From Spirochaetia bacterium (GTDB taxonomy: Bacteria > Spirochaetota > Spirochaetia > Treponematales > Treponemataceae): a stretch of DNA of 64,000 bases. Positions 32,498 to 41,769 of the stretch are shown here, piece by piece. Location: positions 7,104 to 71,103 of the forward strand of contig CAAGBC010000031.1 in the NCBI GenBank assembly GCA_900767955.1, in the 5' to 3' direction. The notes beneath the pieces were generated by a model that had not been told where the DNA came from, ran no database searches, and saw nothing but the letters and a program-made list of their open reading frames with translations. A program made the position numbers and the translations under genes. How positions within the stretch are numbered: position 1 is the stretch's first letter; each line of letters opens with the position of its first letter.

Positions 32498-34957
32498 TCA
32501 ATTAAATATAAAATCAGAAACCATACTAGCAATATTATCTAAGGAATCATAAACCTTTTTTGATTCTGGGATATTTTGCAAAAATATTTTTCCGTAATAT
32601 TTTTCATAAATTCTGCGATCAAGAACAACAACTGCACCTTTATCTGTACTTCTACGCATTAAACGACCAACACCTTGCCTAAATTTTATTATTGCATCTG
32701 GCAAACTTAATTCCATAAAAGAACTTCCGCCTTTTAATTCAATTGCTTCCGAACGAGCTTTAAAAATTGGATCATTAGGAACTGTGAATGGCAATTTTAC
32801 AATAATAACTTGAGAAAGAGATTCCCCAGGAACATCAACGCCTTGCCAAAAAGAATCAGTGGCAAAAAGTACGCTTTCTGTTTGATTTCTGAATAAATCT
32901 AACAGTTTTGCATTATCATCAGAACCTTGCTGTAATAACATTCCAGAAAAATTTCTTAAATTAGTTTTTACTGCGTTAAATGAATTTTTCAAAGATTCGT
33001 AAGATGTAAACAAAACTAAAGTTCTTCCTTCAGCGGCATTTATAAGTTTTACCAAAGACTTTTCAACAAAAGTTTGAAAATTCACATCATCTGGAAAAGG
33101 TATATCATTCGGAACAGCAAAAAGCATATTCTTTTTATATGGAAAAGGAGATAAAAATTCACCTTGAATTATTCGCTCTTTATCAACAAAGCCAATTCCA
33201 ACTCGTCGTGTCCAATAACCAAAATCTTTGCCAGTTTTTAATGTTGCTGATGTACACACAACAGATTCCATTGGTTCAAAAACACCATTATTCATTAATG
33301 GCGCTATATCAAGTGGAGTTTGTGTAAAAGTAACATATTCAGAAACACCATTTTCCTTTGCGCTTCCAGCAGATAAATTTCTTTTTTGAATCCAAAAAAC
33401 AAGCTCTGGTTTTTCTTCCCAAAATGAAAAATCTTGAAGAACAACACAAACATCTTGCAAACGGCGCAATAAAATTTTTGTTTCCCAAAATGCAGGAACT
33501 TCCTTATCTTCTTCCGAAATTCCTTCCATTACTTCCTGAACTAAAGCAATAAAATTAGAAATATCACGAGCCAAAGTTGCAGCAAGCGTAATAATAGGCC
33601 CAAAAGCTCTAGAAGTTTTTGGAGTTAATCGCATAGAAGTTTCTGGATTAAGCAAATCCAAAGCAGCAATATCTAAATTTTCAACATCGCTTTTAATTCT
33701 TGAAACCATTTCATACGCAGAAGAAGCTTTTTCTTCATTGGAAGATAAAATTGCCAATGTACATAAAAATCCCGTCTGCGTATTTTTACGCTTTCTGTAC
33801 AACAAATTAACTTGTTTTAATATTTTAAAACGATTAACGCTTTCACTAAAAAAGCTAGTTGCACTTGCTTCAATTCCATGGGCTTCATCAAAAACAATTC
33901 TTCTATAAGGAGGAAGAACTGCTGAATCATCATAACCTACTCCGTGCATTCGTGATTCAATATCTGCAAATAACAAATGATGATTAACAACTAAAATATT
34001 AGAAGATGCAGCTTCTTTTCTTACTTTCATTACAAAACATTCAGAATGAAAAGGACAACGCATTCCCATACAAGCATCGCTTTCAGAATTGATTCGTGTC
34101 CAAATATTTTCTGGAGGCATAAAAGACAAATCGCTTTTGCTGCCTGTTGGGGAATTTTCAGCCCATTCTGCAATCTTATTTAACAAATCAACATCATCTG
34201 TAAATAATTCAGGAAGAACAACAGCATCTTCAAGTCTTCGTTTGCACACATAATTTTGACGACCTTTCATCAAAATGTATTTGACTTTTTTTCCGATAAT
34301 TTTTTCTACCATAGGAATATCTTTTTCACACAATTGCTGTTGCAAATTTATAGTTCCTGTGGAAATAATTATTCTTTCATTATTTTTAATTGCCCAAATA
34401 ACAGAAGGAAGCAAATAACCGTAGGATTTTCCAACACCAGTTCCTGCCTCAAAAACTCCGATTGCGTTATTATTAAAAGTTTTTGTAATTTTTCTTACTA
34501 ATTCTAGTTGAACTTCTCGCTCTTCGTAATATTCTGATAAAACAGATAAAGGCCCACCTTCCGACAAATAATCTGCAACATCATCAGGGTCTAAAGGCTT
34601 TATCACTTTTGGAAGAACTGGTTCCACCACAACATAAACATCTGTTAAATCATTATTAATTATATAAAAACCTTTTCCATCTTGGGCTGCATTTTCTGCA
34701 ACATTTAAATCAGCATTTGAAGGTTTTAAAATTCCATTAGGATGATTATGAATCAAAACAGAACATTTTCGTTTTTCATCTTGTTGAACAGGAACTGCGT
34801 GTTCATTTCCACGGGCAGCAGGAACAACGGAAGTAACCATTTTGTTTGCATTAATTTCTCCTGCAAAAAAAACTTCATTTCCGTCAGCCCTCTGAATTTC
34901 CTTTCGAATTTGATTAATAACAGTCAACGCAAATAATTTATGTATATCTTGATTCAT
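32498..34957 (-). CDS. DinG/XPD-type helicase with an N-terminal JAB/RadC-like domain
   Basis: A protein of 819 residues. Residues of about 1-115 carry a JAMM metalloprotease-like signature: H70-x-H72 in IHNHPNG, then S80 and D83 in KPSNADLN. After a linker comes an XPD/DinG helicase: Walker A in EAGTGVGKSYG (about 170), Fe-S cluster cysteines (NYVCKRR, then ACMGMRCPFHSEC), a DEAH box in FDEAHGIE, and C-terminal motifs ending GVGRLMRR. DinG enzymes unwind 5'-3' at D-loops, R-loops and damaged forks. The JAB part may be structural or bind DNA ends. Confidence 0.88.
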   Translation of the reverse strand: MNQDIHKLFALTVINQIRKEIQRADGNEVFFAGEINANKMVTSVVPAARGNEHAVPVQQDEKRKCSVLIHNHPNGILKPSNADLNVAENAAQDGKGFYIINNDLTDVYVVVEPVLPKVIKPLDPDDVADYLSEGGPLSVLSEYYEEREVQLELVRKITKTFNNNAIGVFEAGTGVGKSYGYLLPSVIWAIKNNERIIISTGTINLQQQLCEKDIPMVEKIIGKKVKYILMKGRQNYVCKRRLEDAVVLPELFTDDVDLLNKIAEWAENSPTGSKSDLSFMPPENIWTRINSESDACMGMRCPFHSECFVMKVRKEAASSNILVVNHHLLFADIESRMHGVGYDDSAVLPPYRRIVFDEAHGIEASATSFFSESVNRFKILKQVNLLYRKRKNTQTGFLCTLAILSSNEEKASSAYEMVSRIKSDVENLDIAALDLLNPETSMRLTPKTSRAFGPIITLAATLARDISNFIALVQEVMEGISEEDKEVPAFWETKILLRRLQDVCVVLQDFSFWEEKPELVFWIQKRNLSAGSAKENGVSEYVTFTQTPLDIAPLMNNGVFEPMESVVCTSATLKTGKDFGYWTRRVGIGFVDKERIIQGEFLSPFPYKKNMLFAVPNDIPFPDDVNFQTFVEKSLVKLINAAEGRTLVLFTSYESLKNSFNAVKTNLRNFSGMLLQQGSDDNAKLLDLFRNQTESVLFATDSFWQGVDVPGESLSQVIIVKLPFTVPNDPIFKARSEAIELKGGSSFMELSLPDAIIKFRQGVGRLMRRSTDKGAVVVLDRRIYEKYYGKIFLQNIPESKKVYDSLDNIASMVSDFIFN

Positions 34958-34965
34958 AATTTCAC

Positions 34966-35019
34966 CAAAAAAAAAAGACTGCTCTATTATGAAACACTTT
35001 CATAAAATAGAACAGTCTT
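34966..35019 (-). terminator. Terminator of the oadGAB operon
   Basis: Long stem with outer arms AAGACTG/CAGTCTT and inner TCTATT, TGAAA parts (34975-35019), followed on the minus strand by a run of ten T. Confidence 0.88.
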
Positions 35020-35038
35020 ATTCTATCAAAAAATCTTA

Positions 35039-36490
35039 TTAATGTCCGTATGTAGAAATAAATACACCAGCAGCAATTGCAGTTCCAATTACTCCTGCTA
35101 CATTTGGTCCCATAGCGTGCATCAACAAGAAATTAGAAGGATCTTCTTCCAAACCAACTTTATTAGAAACGCGAGCAGCCATAGGAACAGCAGAAACACC
35201 TGCAGAACCAATAATAGGATTTATTTTTTTCTTTAAGAATAGATTCATTAACTTTGCCATAAGAATTCCACCTGCAGAAGCAATAATGAAAGCAACTAAA
35301 CCTAAAACAATAATTCCTAAAGATTCAGCTCTCATAATTTTTTCTGGAGTCATTTGTGAACCAACACCTAAAGACAACAAAATTGAAACAATATTCATCA
35401 TTTCGTTTTGAACAGTTTTAGAAAGTCGTTCAACTGTTCCTAATTCTTTAATAAAGTTTCCAAATGCCAACATACCAATAAGAGGAGCTGCAGGAGGTAA
35501 GAATAACAATGTAATTACAAGAAGAACAAGTGGGAACAAGATTTTTTCAGTTTTTGAAACTTCTCTAAGCTGTTCCATTTTAATAAGTCGTTCTTTTTTA
35601 GTTGTAAGCAATTTCATAATTGGAGGCTGAATCATAGGAACTAAAGCCATATATGAATATGCAGCAACTGCAATAACAGCCATCATTTCTGGAGCTAATT
35701 TACCTGAAACATAAATAGATGTAGGACCGTCAGCACCACCAATAATTGCGATTGCACAAGCCTGTAACATATTGTAATCCATTCCCGGAATTAAATTCAT
35801 TAATGCAACACCAAAAAGTGTAAAGAAAATTCCAAGCTGAGCAGCACCACCAAGTAAAGCTGTTTTAGGATTTGCAATAAGCGGACCAAAATCTGTCATT
35901 GCACCAATTCCCATAAAAATAAGCATTGGGAAGAATTCGTTTCCAACACCGGCGTTATAAATAATGTGCAACATTCCGTGAGGAGCATCACCCATTCCAG
36001 CACCAGGAATATTTACAAGAATTGTACCAAATCCAATAGGAATTAATAAAAGTGGTTCAAAACCTTTGGCAGCTCCTAAATAAACAATTAGAAAGCCAAT
36101 AGCCAACATAATAAGTTTTTGCCACCCTTTTACATTTGAAGCATCAAAATCATTTGCAGGAGCATGAGCAACAGTTTCTGTAGTTTCAGCTGAAATTACA
36201 TTTTCTTCTGCAACTACATCAGATTCTTCATTAGCTTTTGTATCTGCAAAAAACATTTTGTATACACCAGTATCTTTTCCAATGTTTTTAACAAATTCTT
36301 TTAATGAAATACGAGGTACATTTTCAGAACCTTTAACAATTGCTGTATTCATATTTCTAAAAGAAGCAACTTCATCACCGTTATCAGCAAATACTGTGCT
36401 TCCAAAAGAAATAACCATTGCAGCTACTGTTAACATAGCAGTTATAAAGAAAATCTGCTTTGAATTATTTTTCTTTGTTAGACTTTCCAT
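35039..36490 (-). CDS. oadB: Na+-pumping decarboxylase beta subunit (OadB/MmdB type) with an N-terminal extension
   Basis: A protein of 483 residues. From about residue 120 it is the usual multi-span beta subunit, with GGADGPTSIYVSGKLAP near 245 carrying the conserved Asp used in Na+ transport, and the C-terminal HAMGPNVAGVIGTAIAAGVF. Before that lies an added segment: a signal-like span (about 12-35) and an acidic linker of some 80 residues. OadB decarboxylates carboxybiotin and exports Na+. It is last in oadG-oadA-oadB, 8 nt after oadA, with a good AGGTGG ribosome site. Confidence 0.92.
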   Translation of the reverse strand: MESLTKKNNSKQIFFITAMLTVAAMVISFGSTVFADNGDEVASFRNMNTAIVKGSENVPRISLKEFVKNIGKDTGVYKMFFADTKANEESDVVAEENVISAETTETVAHAPANDFDASNVKGWQKLIMLAIGFLIVYLGAAKGFEPLLLIPIGFGTILVNIPGAGMGDAPHGMLHIIYNAGVGNEFFPMLIFMGIGAMTDFGPLIANPKTALLGGAAQLGIFFTLFGVALMNLIPGMDYNMLQACAIAIIGGADGPTSIYVSGKLAPEMMAVIAVAAYSYMALVPMIQPPIMKLLTTKKERLIKMEQLREVSKTEKILFPLVLLVITLLFLPPAAPLIGMLAFGNFIKELGTVERLSKTVQNEMMNIVSILLSLGVGSQMTPEKIMRAESLGIIVLGLVAFIIASAGGILMAKLMNLFLKKKINPIIGSAGVSAVPMAARVSNKVGLEEDPSNFLLMHAMGPNVAGVIGTAIAAGVFISTYGH

Positions 36491-36498
36491 AATTCCAC

Positions 36499-38850
36499 CT
36501 ATTTAATTTCAGCAATTACTTGACCAGATGTAATCTGAGTTCCTGTTGCTGCAATAAAATGAACTTTACCAGCAGCTCCAGCTTTAATTTCTAATTCCAT
36601 TTTCATTGATTCAACATACATAATTGTTGTATCAGCAGTTACAGAATCACCTTCAGATACTGCATATTTTAACAATGTTCCAGCAACTGGAGCATTAACA
36701 GGTTTTCCACCAGTAGGAGCTGCAGCAACAGCAGCACTTGCAGAAGCAACAGGAGCAGAAGCAGCTGCACTTACAGAAGCAAGAGCCATACCTACAGTAA
36801 CTTGAGTTCCTGGCTGAACAGCAAATGTAATTGTACCGTCACATGGAGCTTTTACTTCAAGTTCCATTTTCATTGATTCAAGAATAATTACTGTATCACC
36901 TTTTTTTACACTAGCACCAGATGAAACACTGTGTTTTAGTAATGTTCCAGCAACTGGAGCTGTTACAGGAGTTCCGCCACTTACAGGAGCAGCAGCAACT
37001 GGAGCTGATGCAGCAGGAGCTGGAGTAGCAGGTGCAGCAACAGGAGCTGAAACAGTTCCTCCAATTGAAGCAATATTCTGACCTGCAGTAACTTGAGAAC
37101 CAGGCTGAACTGTAAATGTAATTGTTCCATCACATGGAGCTTTTACTTCAAGTTCCATTTTCATTGATTCAAGCATGATTACTGTGTCACCTTTTTTAAC
37201 TGCTGAACCAGAAGCAACACAATGTTTTAATAATGTTCCAGCAACTGGAGCTGTAACAGCAGTTCCACCAGAAACTGCAGTAGCAACTGGGGCAGCTGTA
37301 GTTACAGAAGGAGCAACACCTGCAGCACCAAATGCAACATTATAAGCTTTTCCATTAACAGTAACATTCATATTGTCACCAGCAGGACCTGTAGTAACAT
37401 TGTATGATTTGCTATTTACAGTAATTGTATATGATCCACCTTTATTTTCTTTTGCAGGAGCAGCTGCTGCAGGAGCAACTACGAAGCTTTCTGATTTTAC
37501 AGGACCATTTGCTCTTTCTTTGAAGAATTTTGGAGCAACTTTAGGGAACATAGCATAAGTAAGAGTATCTTCTTCTGAACCATCTCCACCATTTGCTTTT
37601 GCTTCTTCAACCATTTTGTCCCATTCCATTGGAATAAGATCAGCAGGACGACAAGTAACAGCTTCTTCCATGCTATTCTGTTTAAGAGCATCTTTTAATA
37701 AATCCTGATTTACAGCAGCAGGAGTTTTTCCGTATTTTCCTGTTACCAAGTCACGAGTTTCCTGTGTAAGACGAGCATAACGACCAAACAATACATTGAA
37801 TACAGCCTGTGTTCCAACAATCTGAGAAGTTGGAGTAACAAGAGGAATATATCCACAATCTTTTTGTACAATCTGAATTTCTTTAAGAACATCGTCGATT
37901 TTATCAGCTGCACCTTGTTCTTTTAACTGATTTTCAAGGTTAGAAAGCATTCCACCAGGAACCTGAGATGCAAGAATACGAGTATCTGCACCAAGGAATG
38001 AACTTTCGAATTTTGCATATTTTTTACGAACATCACGGAAGTATGCAGCAATTTCAAGAAGAAGGTTCAAATCTAAACCTGTGTCTAAATCTGTTCCTTT
38101 TAACATTTCTACAACAGTTTCTGTTGGAGAGTGAGAAGTTCCCATAGCCATTGAAGAAATAGCTGTATCAAGAACATCAGCACCTGCTTCAGCTGCTTTT
38201 AATAATGTTGCAACAGAAAGACCTGTTGTTGCGTGTGAGTGAATAGAAATTGGTAAATCAACTTTTGATTTAATTGCTTTTACCAAATCATAAGCTTCAT
38301 AAGGTTTTAACAAACCAGACATATCTTTAATACAAATAGAATCTGCACCAAAGTCTGCATAAGATTTTGCTAAATCAGCATAAACTTCCTTTGTATGATA
38401 TGGAGTTGTAGCATAAGAAATAGCCATCTGAACATGTGCACCTGTTTTTTTAGCTGCATCAGTTGCTCTTTTTAAGTTACGAGGGTCGTTACAAGCATCA
38501 AAAATACGGAAAACACCGATACCATTTTTTGCACAAGCGTTTACAAAGTGGTCTACAACATCATCTGCATAGTGACGATATCCTAAAAGATTCTGACCAC
38601 GAAGAAGCATCTGAATTGGAGTGTTTGGAAGAGCTGCATGAAGTTTGCGAAGTCTTTCCCATGGATCTTCATTCAAGAAGCGAATACAAGAATCGAAAGT
38701 TGCTCCACCCCAACCTTCCAAAGACCAATATCCAACTTTATCAAGTTTATCACAAATAGGAAGCATATCAGCAGTTGTCATACGAGTTGCATGAAGTGAC
38801 TGATGTGCATCACGAATTACTAAATCAGAAATTTGAACTTTATTAGCCAT
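36499..38850 (-). CDS. oadA: Oxaloacetate decarboxylase alpha / pyruvate carboxyltransferase with three biotin domains
   Basis: A protein of 783 residues from ATG 38850 (after GGGAG). Residues 1-455 or so form the pyruvate-carboxylase-type carboxyltransferase (IRDAHQSLHATRMTTADML, metal motif SIHSHATTGL). A linker with two VTVNGKAYNV-type strands follows, as in the transcarboxylase 1.3S subunit. Then come three biotinyl domains, each with ESMKMELE, target lysines at about 564, 661 and 750. Usual OadA proteins are near 600 residues with one such domain. Domains 1 and 2 are almost identical in DNA, so one arose by recent duplication. Pro/Ala-rich linkers join them. Confidence 0.93.
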   Translation of the reverse strand: MANKVQISDLVIRDAHQSLHATRMTTADMLPICDKLDKVGYWSLEGWGGATFDSCIRFLNEDPWERLRKLHAALPNTPIQMLLRGQNLLGYRHYADDVVDHFVNACAKNGIGVFRIFDACNDPRNLKRATDAAKKTGAHVQMAISYATTPYHTKEVYADLAKSYADFGADSICIKDMSGLLKPYEAYDLVKAIKSKVDLPISIHSHATTGLSVATLLKAAEAGADVLDTAISSMAMGTSHSPTETVVEMLKGTDLDTGLDLNLLLEIAAYFRDVRKKYAKFESSFLGADTRILASQVPGGMLSNLENQLKEQGAADKIDDVLKEIQIVQKDCGYIPLVTPTSQIVGTQAVFNVLFGRYARLTQETRDLVTGKYGKTPAAVNQDLLKDALKQNSMEEAVTCRPADLIPMEWDKMVEEAKANGGDGSEEDTLTYAMFPKVAPKFFKERANGPVKSESFVVAPAAAAPAKENKGGSYTITVNSKSYNVTTGPAGDNMNVTVNGKAYNVAFGAAGVAPSVTTAAPVATAVSGGTAVTAPVAGTLLKHCVASGSAVKKGDTVIMLESMKMELEVKAPCDGTITFTVQPGSQVTAGQNIASIGGTVSAPVAAPATPAPAASAPVAAAPVSGGTPVTAPVAGTLLKHSVSSGASVKKGDTVIILESMKMELEVKAPCDGTITFAVQPGTQVTVGMALASVSAAASAPVASASAAVAAAPTGGKPVNAPVAGTLLKYAVSEGDSVTADTTIMYVESMKMELEIKAGAAGKVHFIAATGTQITSGQVIAEIK

Positions 38851-38867
38851 ATTATTTTCTCCCAAAA

Positions 38868-39128
38868 TTAACTATTTAATTGTTTATCATGAACCGCAGC
38901 CGCAATTGCCGCAATAATTACATCTTCATCTGTAGTTTGCACAGAAACATTCTGAACATTTTTTACTTGATTTGTTGATTTTTCTTGTTTTTTATCACGA
39001 TTAAATGAAGAAACACAAACTTGAAGAAGTTTCATACATAAAATCAAAACAATGATAAAAGTAAAAACAACACCCATACCTAGCAGTGTAAGAAGCCCAC
39101 TCTGCTGAAGCATTTCAACTATTGTCAT
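38868..39128 (-). CDS. oadG: Na+-pumping decarboxylase gamma subunit (OadG)
   Basis: A protein of 86 residues: one membrane span (about 12-36, LLTLLGMGVVFTFIIVLIL) and a cytoplasmic tail with VIIAAIAAAVHDKQ at the end, as in OadG. It anchors the alpha subunit to OadB and helps assembly. I chose ATG 39128 with GAGGGG at good spacing, over an in-frame GTG six bases upstream that lies too close to the ribosome site. First gene of the oad operon; a promoter precedes it. Confidence 0.85.
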   Translation of the reverse strand: MTIVEMLQQSGLLTLLGMGVVFTFIIVLILCMKLLQVCVSSFNRDKKQEKSTNQVKNVQNVSVQTTDEDVIIAAIAAAVHDKQLNS

Positions 39129-39191
39129 ACACACCCCTCATTAGTTTTAGGTATTTTAAGTTTACAAATTTTAATAATCTGTCATTTTAAT

Positions 39192-39220
39192 AGTATAAGT
39201 AAATATGTAAATATTTTCAA
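39192..39220 (-). promoter_or_regulatory. Promoter of the oadGAB operon
   Basis: Minus strand TTGAAA (39220-39215), 17-bp spacer, TATACT (39197-39192), about 64 nt before the oadG start. Confidence 0.7.
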
Positions 39221-39335
39221 TATTGAAGATTTAAAATTAATGATTTTGTATTAAGATTCAAAGAAGTTTTTTATAAAAAAATACAAAAATAAAAAAACTG
39301 TGATATACTGATATAAAACATTATAGGAAATAAAA

Positions 39336-40034
39336 ATGGTTCTTATTATAGCATTAGTTTTAGCAGGTTTATACTTAATATCATCAATACTACATCTAAT
39401 TTTTACAGCAAAGAAAAAAAATAATATCACCAAAGTAACAAATTTTATTCCAATTCCACTGCTTATAGCAGCTACTATATTATTTTTAGTAACAACATTT
39501 CCTGATTCAAAAAATTTAATACGCTATTACTCATGTGCATTAGGAACTACTTTCTTATGTTATTGTTTCTACTTATATAATGTTATTAAATCTAAAAATG
39601 GTAATAACATTCTTACAAATCTTTTGTTTTTAATAAGTAATATTTTCTGGCTAGGAATATTATTACCTTCATTTAAATTATGTCCTGCTCCAACTTTTGT
39701 AATAGTAATTTTTATTATTTTGTGTATAGCATTAATTTTACTTCATTATTTTTATTGCACAAAGAAATTCATAATTATTGATTTTTCATTATTATTTTTA
39801 GCACTTTCAAGTGAAGCAGTTCTTCTTTTTGCAGCAATTCTTACTATTATTTCACAAATTGCAATTTATTCAGTTATGTATTTTGTCGGAACAGTTTTAC
39901 TAATATTTATTACTTGTCGCCAGCAAAAACTCTATTTTTCAGAAGAAACAAAAACAATACATTTTTCTACATCGTTACTTTTTTCTATTTATCTTTTAAT
40001 TATGTCCGCAAGCACAGTTTTAATGCAAATATAA
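39336..40034 (+). CDS. Multi-span membrane protein, possibly YhhN-like
   Basis: A protein of 232 residues with seven to eight hydrophobic spans. The size and layout recall the YhhN/TMEM86 lysoplasmalogenase family, but I see no decisive motif, so this is weak. A TAGGA ribosome site precedes the ATG. It is a single gene, divergent from oadG and ending at a bidirectional terminator. Confidence 0.55.
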   Translation: MVLIIALVLAGLYLISSILHLIFTAKKKNNITKVTNFIPIPLLIAATILFLVTTFPDSKNLIRYYSCALGTTFLCYCFYLYNVIKSKNGNNILTNLLFLISNIFWLGILLPSFKLCPAPTFVIVIFIILCIALILLHYFYCTKKFIIIDFSLLFLALSSEAVLLFAAILTIISQIAIYSVMYFVGTVLLIFITCRQQKLYFSEETKTIHFSTSLLFSIYLLIMSASTVLMQI

Positions 40035-40069
40035 AAAAAAGGGATGTCTAATTTTATTTAGGCATCCCC
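40033..40069. terminator. Terminator downstream of the ABC-F gene (bidirectional)
   Basis: Stem GGGATGTCT/GGCATCCC (40041-40068) with eight T following on the minus strand; weaker on the plus strand. Confidence 0.7.
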
Positions 40070-40107
40070 TATTCTGTTTATCAACTAATAAAAACAACTA
40101 ACAAAAA

Positions 40108-41751
40108 TTAAACTCTATATTTAATTTTTTTACCTGTTCCTTCGTACATCTTCTTTCTAATTTCTGTAACTTGATCATCCTGAATGTAATTATCAAAAGA
40201 AGTCATTCTATCAATAACACCATTTGGAGTAATTTCAACAATACGATTAGCAATAGACTGAATAAATTCGTGGTCATGACTTGTAAAAAGAACAACACCA
40301 GGGAAATTAATCAAAGCTTCGTTCAAACTCTGAATTGCTTCCAAGTCAAGGTGATTTGTTGGGTCATCCATAATCAAAACGTTTGCACCACTTAACATAA
40401 GTTTTGAAAGCATACAACGAACTTTTTCACCACCACTAAGAACTTTTACAGGTTTTAATGATTCATCTCCAGAGAACAACATTCTTCCCAAGAATCCACG
40501 AACATAAGCATCATCTTGTTCTTTTGAATACTGTTTTAACCAATCTGTAATATTGTAATCAACCTTAAAGAATTCCGCATTATCACGAGGCAAATAAGTC
40601 TGACTTGTTGTTTGTCCCCAATAGAATTCACCAGAATCAGCAGTTTTTACTTTATTCAAAATATCAAACAATGCAGAAATTGAATTATGTTCAATTCCAA
40701 CAAATGCAACTTTATCAGTACGATTAATTGTCAATGAAAAATCTTTTAACAACTGAATGTCATCTTCTTTGTAATTAATATTTTTAATTTCAAGAACATT
40801 GTTTCCGATTTCTCTATCTGCTTTGAAATTTACATAAGGGAATTTTCTAGTTGTAACAGGTAATTCTTCAAGAGCTAATTTATCGTAAATCTTTTTACGG
40901 CTTGTAGCTTGCTTACTTTTAGCAGCATTTGAAGAGAAGCGAAGAATAAATTCTTTTAAATCTTTCATTTTTTCTTCACGCTTTTTAGCTTGATCTTTAG
41001 CCTGACGCTGCAAAATCTGGCTCATCTGATACCAAAAGTCGTAGTTACCTGTGAACTGAGTAATTTTTCCGTAATCAATATCACAAATATATGTACAAAC
41101 TGTATTCAAAAAGTGACGGTCGTGGCTAACAACAATAACAGTATTTGGGAATTCCATTAAGAAATTTTCAAGCCATGTAATTGATTCAATATCAAGACCG
41201 TTTGTAGGTTCGTCAAGAAGCAAAATATCTGGATTACCAAAAATCGCCTGTGCAAGAAGAACACGAACCTTTTGGCTTTCATCAAGTTCAGACATCATTC
41301 TGTCATGATATTCTTCTTCAAGACCAAGACCACTCAACATTTGTTCAATCTGATTTTCAGCTTCCCAACCGCCAAGTTCACTAAATTCACCTTCTAGTTC
41401 ACTAGCTTTAATTCCATCTTCTTCTGAAAAATCTTCTTTTTCATAAATTGCTTCACGAGCTTTTGCAACTTCGTACAATTTTGGATATCCCATCATAACT
41501 GTATCTTTTACAGAATATTCATCATACGCAAAGTGATCCTGCTTAAGAACAGCCATTCTTTCACCTGGAGTCATAGAAATTGTTCCAGAATCGTGTTCCA
41601 AATCACCAGAAAGAACTTTTAAAAATGTTGATTTTCCAGCACCGTTTGCACCAATAATTCCATAACAGTTACCAGGAGTAAATTTAAGATTTACATCCTT
41701 GAAAAGTGGTTTATCACTAAATTTTACACTAACATCACTAACTGTAATCAT
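40108..41751 (-). CDS. ABC-F family ATPase with complementary degenerate ATP sites
   Basis: A soluble protein of 547 residues with two ABC domains and no membrane part, as in ABC-F translation factors. Domain 1 has a canonical Walker A (GANGAGKSTFLK) and Walker B (LLLDEPTNGLD) but its signature reads MSELDESQK rather than LSGGQ. Domain 2 has a canonical signature (LSGGEKVRCML) and Walker B (IMDDPTNHLD) but its P-loop reads GIEHNSISALF with no Lys. So one composite site looks intact and the other dead. ABC-F proteins act at the ribosomal E site; the role of this one is unknown. Confidence 0.88.
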   Translation of the reverse strand: MITVSDVSVKFSDKPLFKDVNLKFTPGNCYGIIGANGAGKSTFLKVLSGDLEHDSGTISMTPGERMAVLKQDHFAYDEYSVKDTVMMGYPKLYEVAKAREAIYEKEDFSEEDGIKASELEGEFSELGGWEAENQIEQMLSGLGLEEEYHDRMMSELDESQKVRVLLAQAIFGNPDILLLDEPTNGLDIESITWLENFLMEFPNTVIVVSHDRHFLNTVCTYICDIDYGKITQFTGNYDFWYQMSQILQRQAKDQAKKREEKMKDLKEFILRFSSNAAKSKQATSRKKIYDKLALEELPVTTRKFPYVNFKADREIGNNVLEIKNINYKEDDIQLLKDFSLTINRTDKVAFVGIEHNSISALFDILNKVKTADSGEFYWGQTTSQTYLPRDNAEFFKVDYNITDWLKQYSKEQDDAYVRGFLGRMLFSGDESLKPVKVLSGGEKVRCMLSKLMLSGANVLIMDDPTNHLDLEAIQSLNEALINFPGVVLFTSHDHEFIQSIANRIVEITPNGVIDRMTSFDNYIQDDQVTEIRKKMYEGTGKKIKYRV

Positions 41752-41769
41752 TTTACACCTTCTCCAAAT

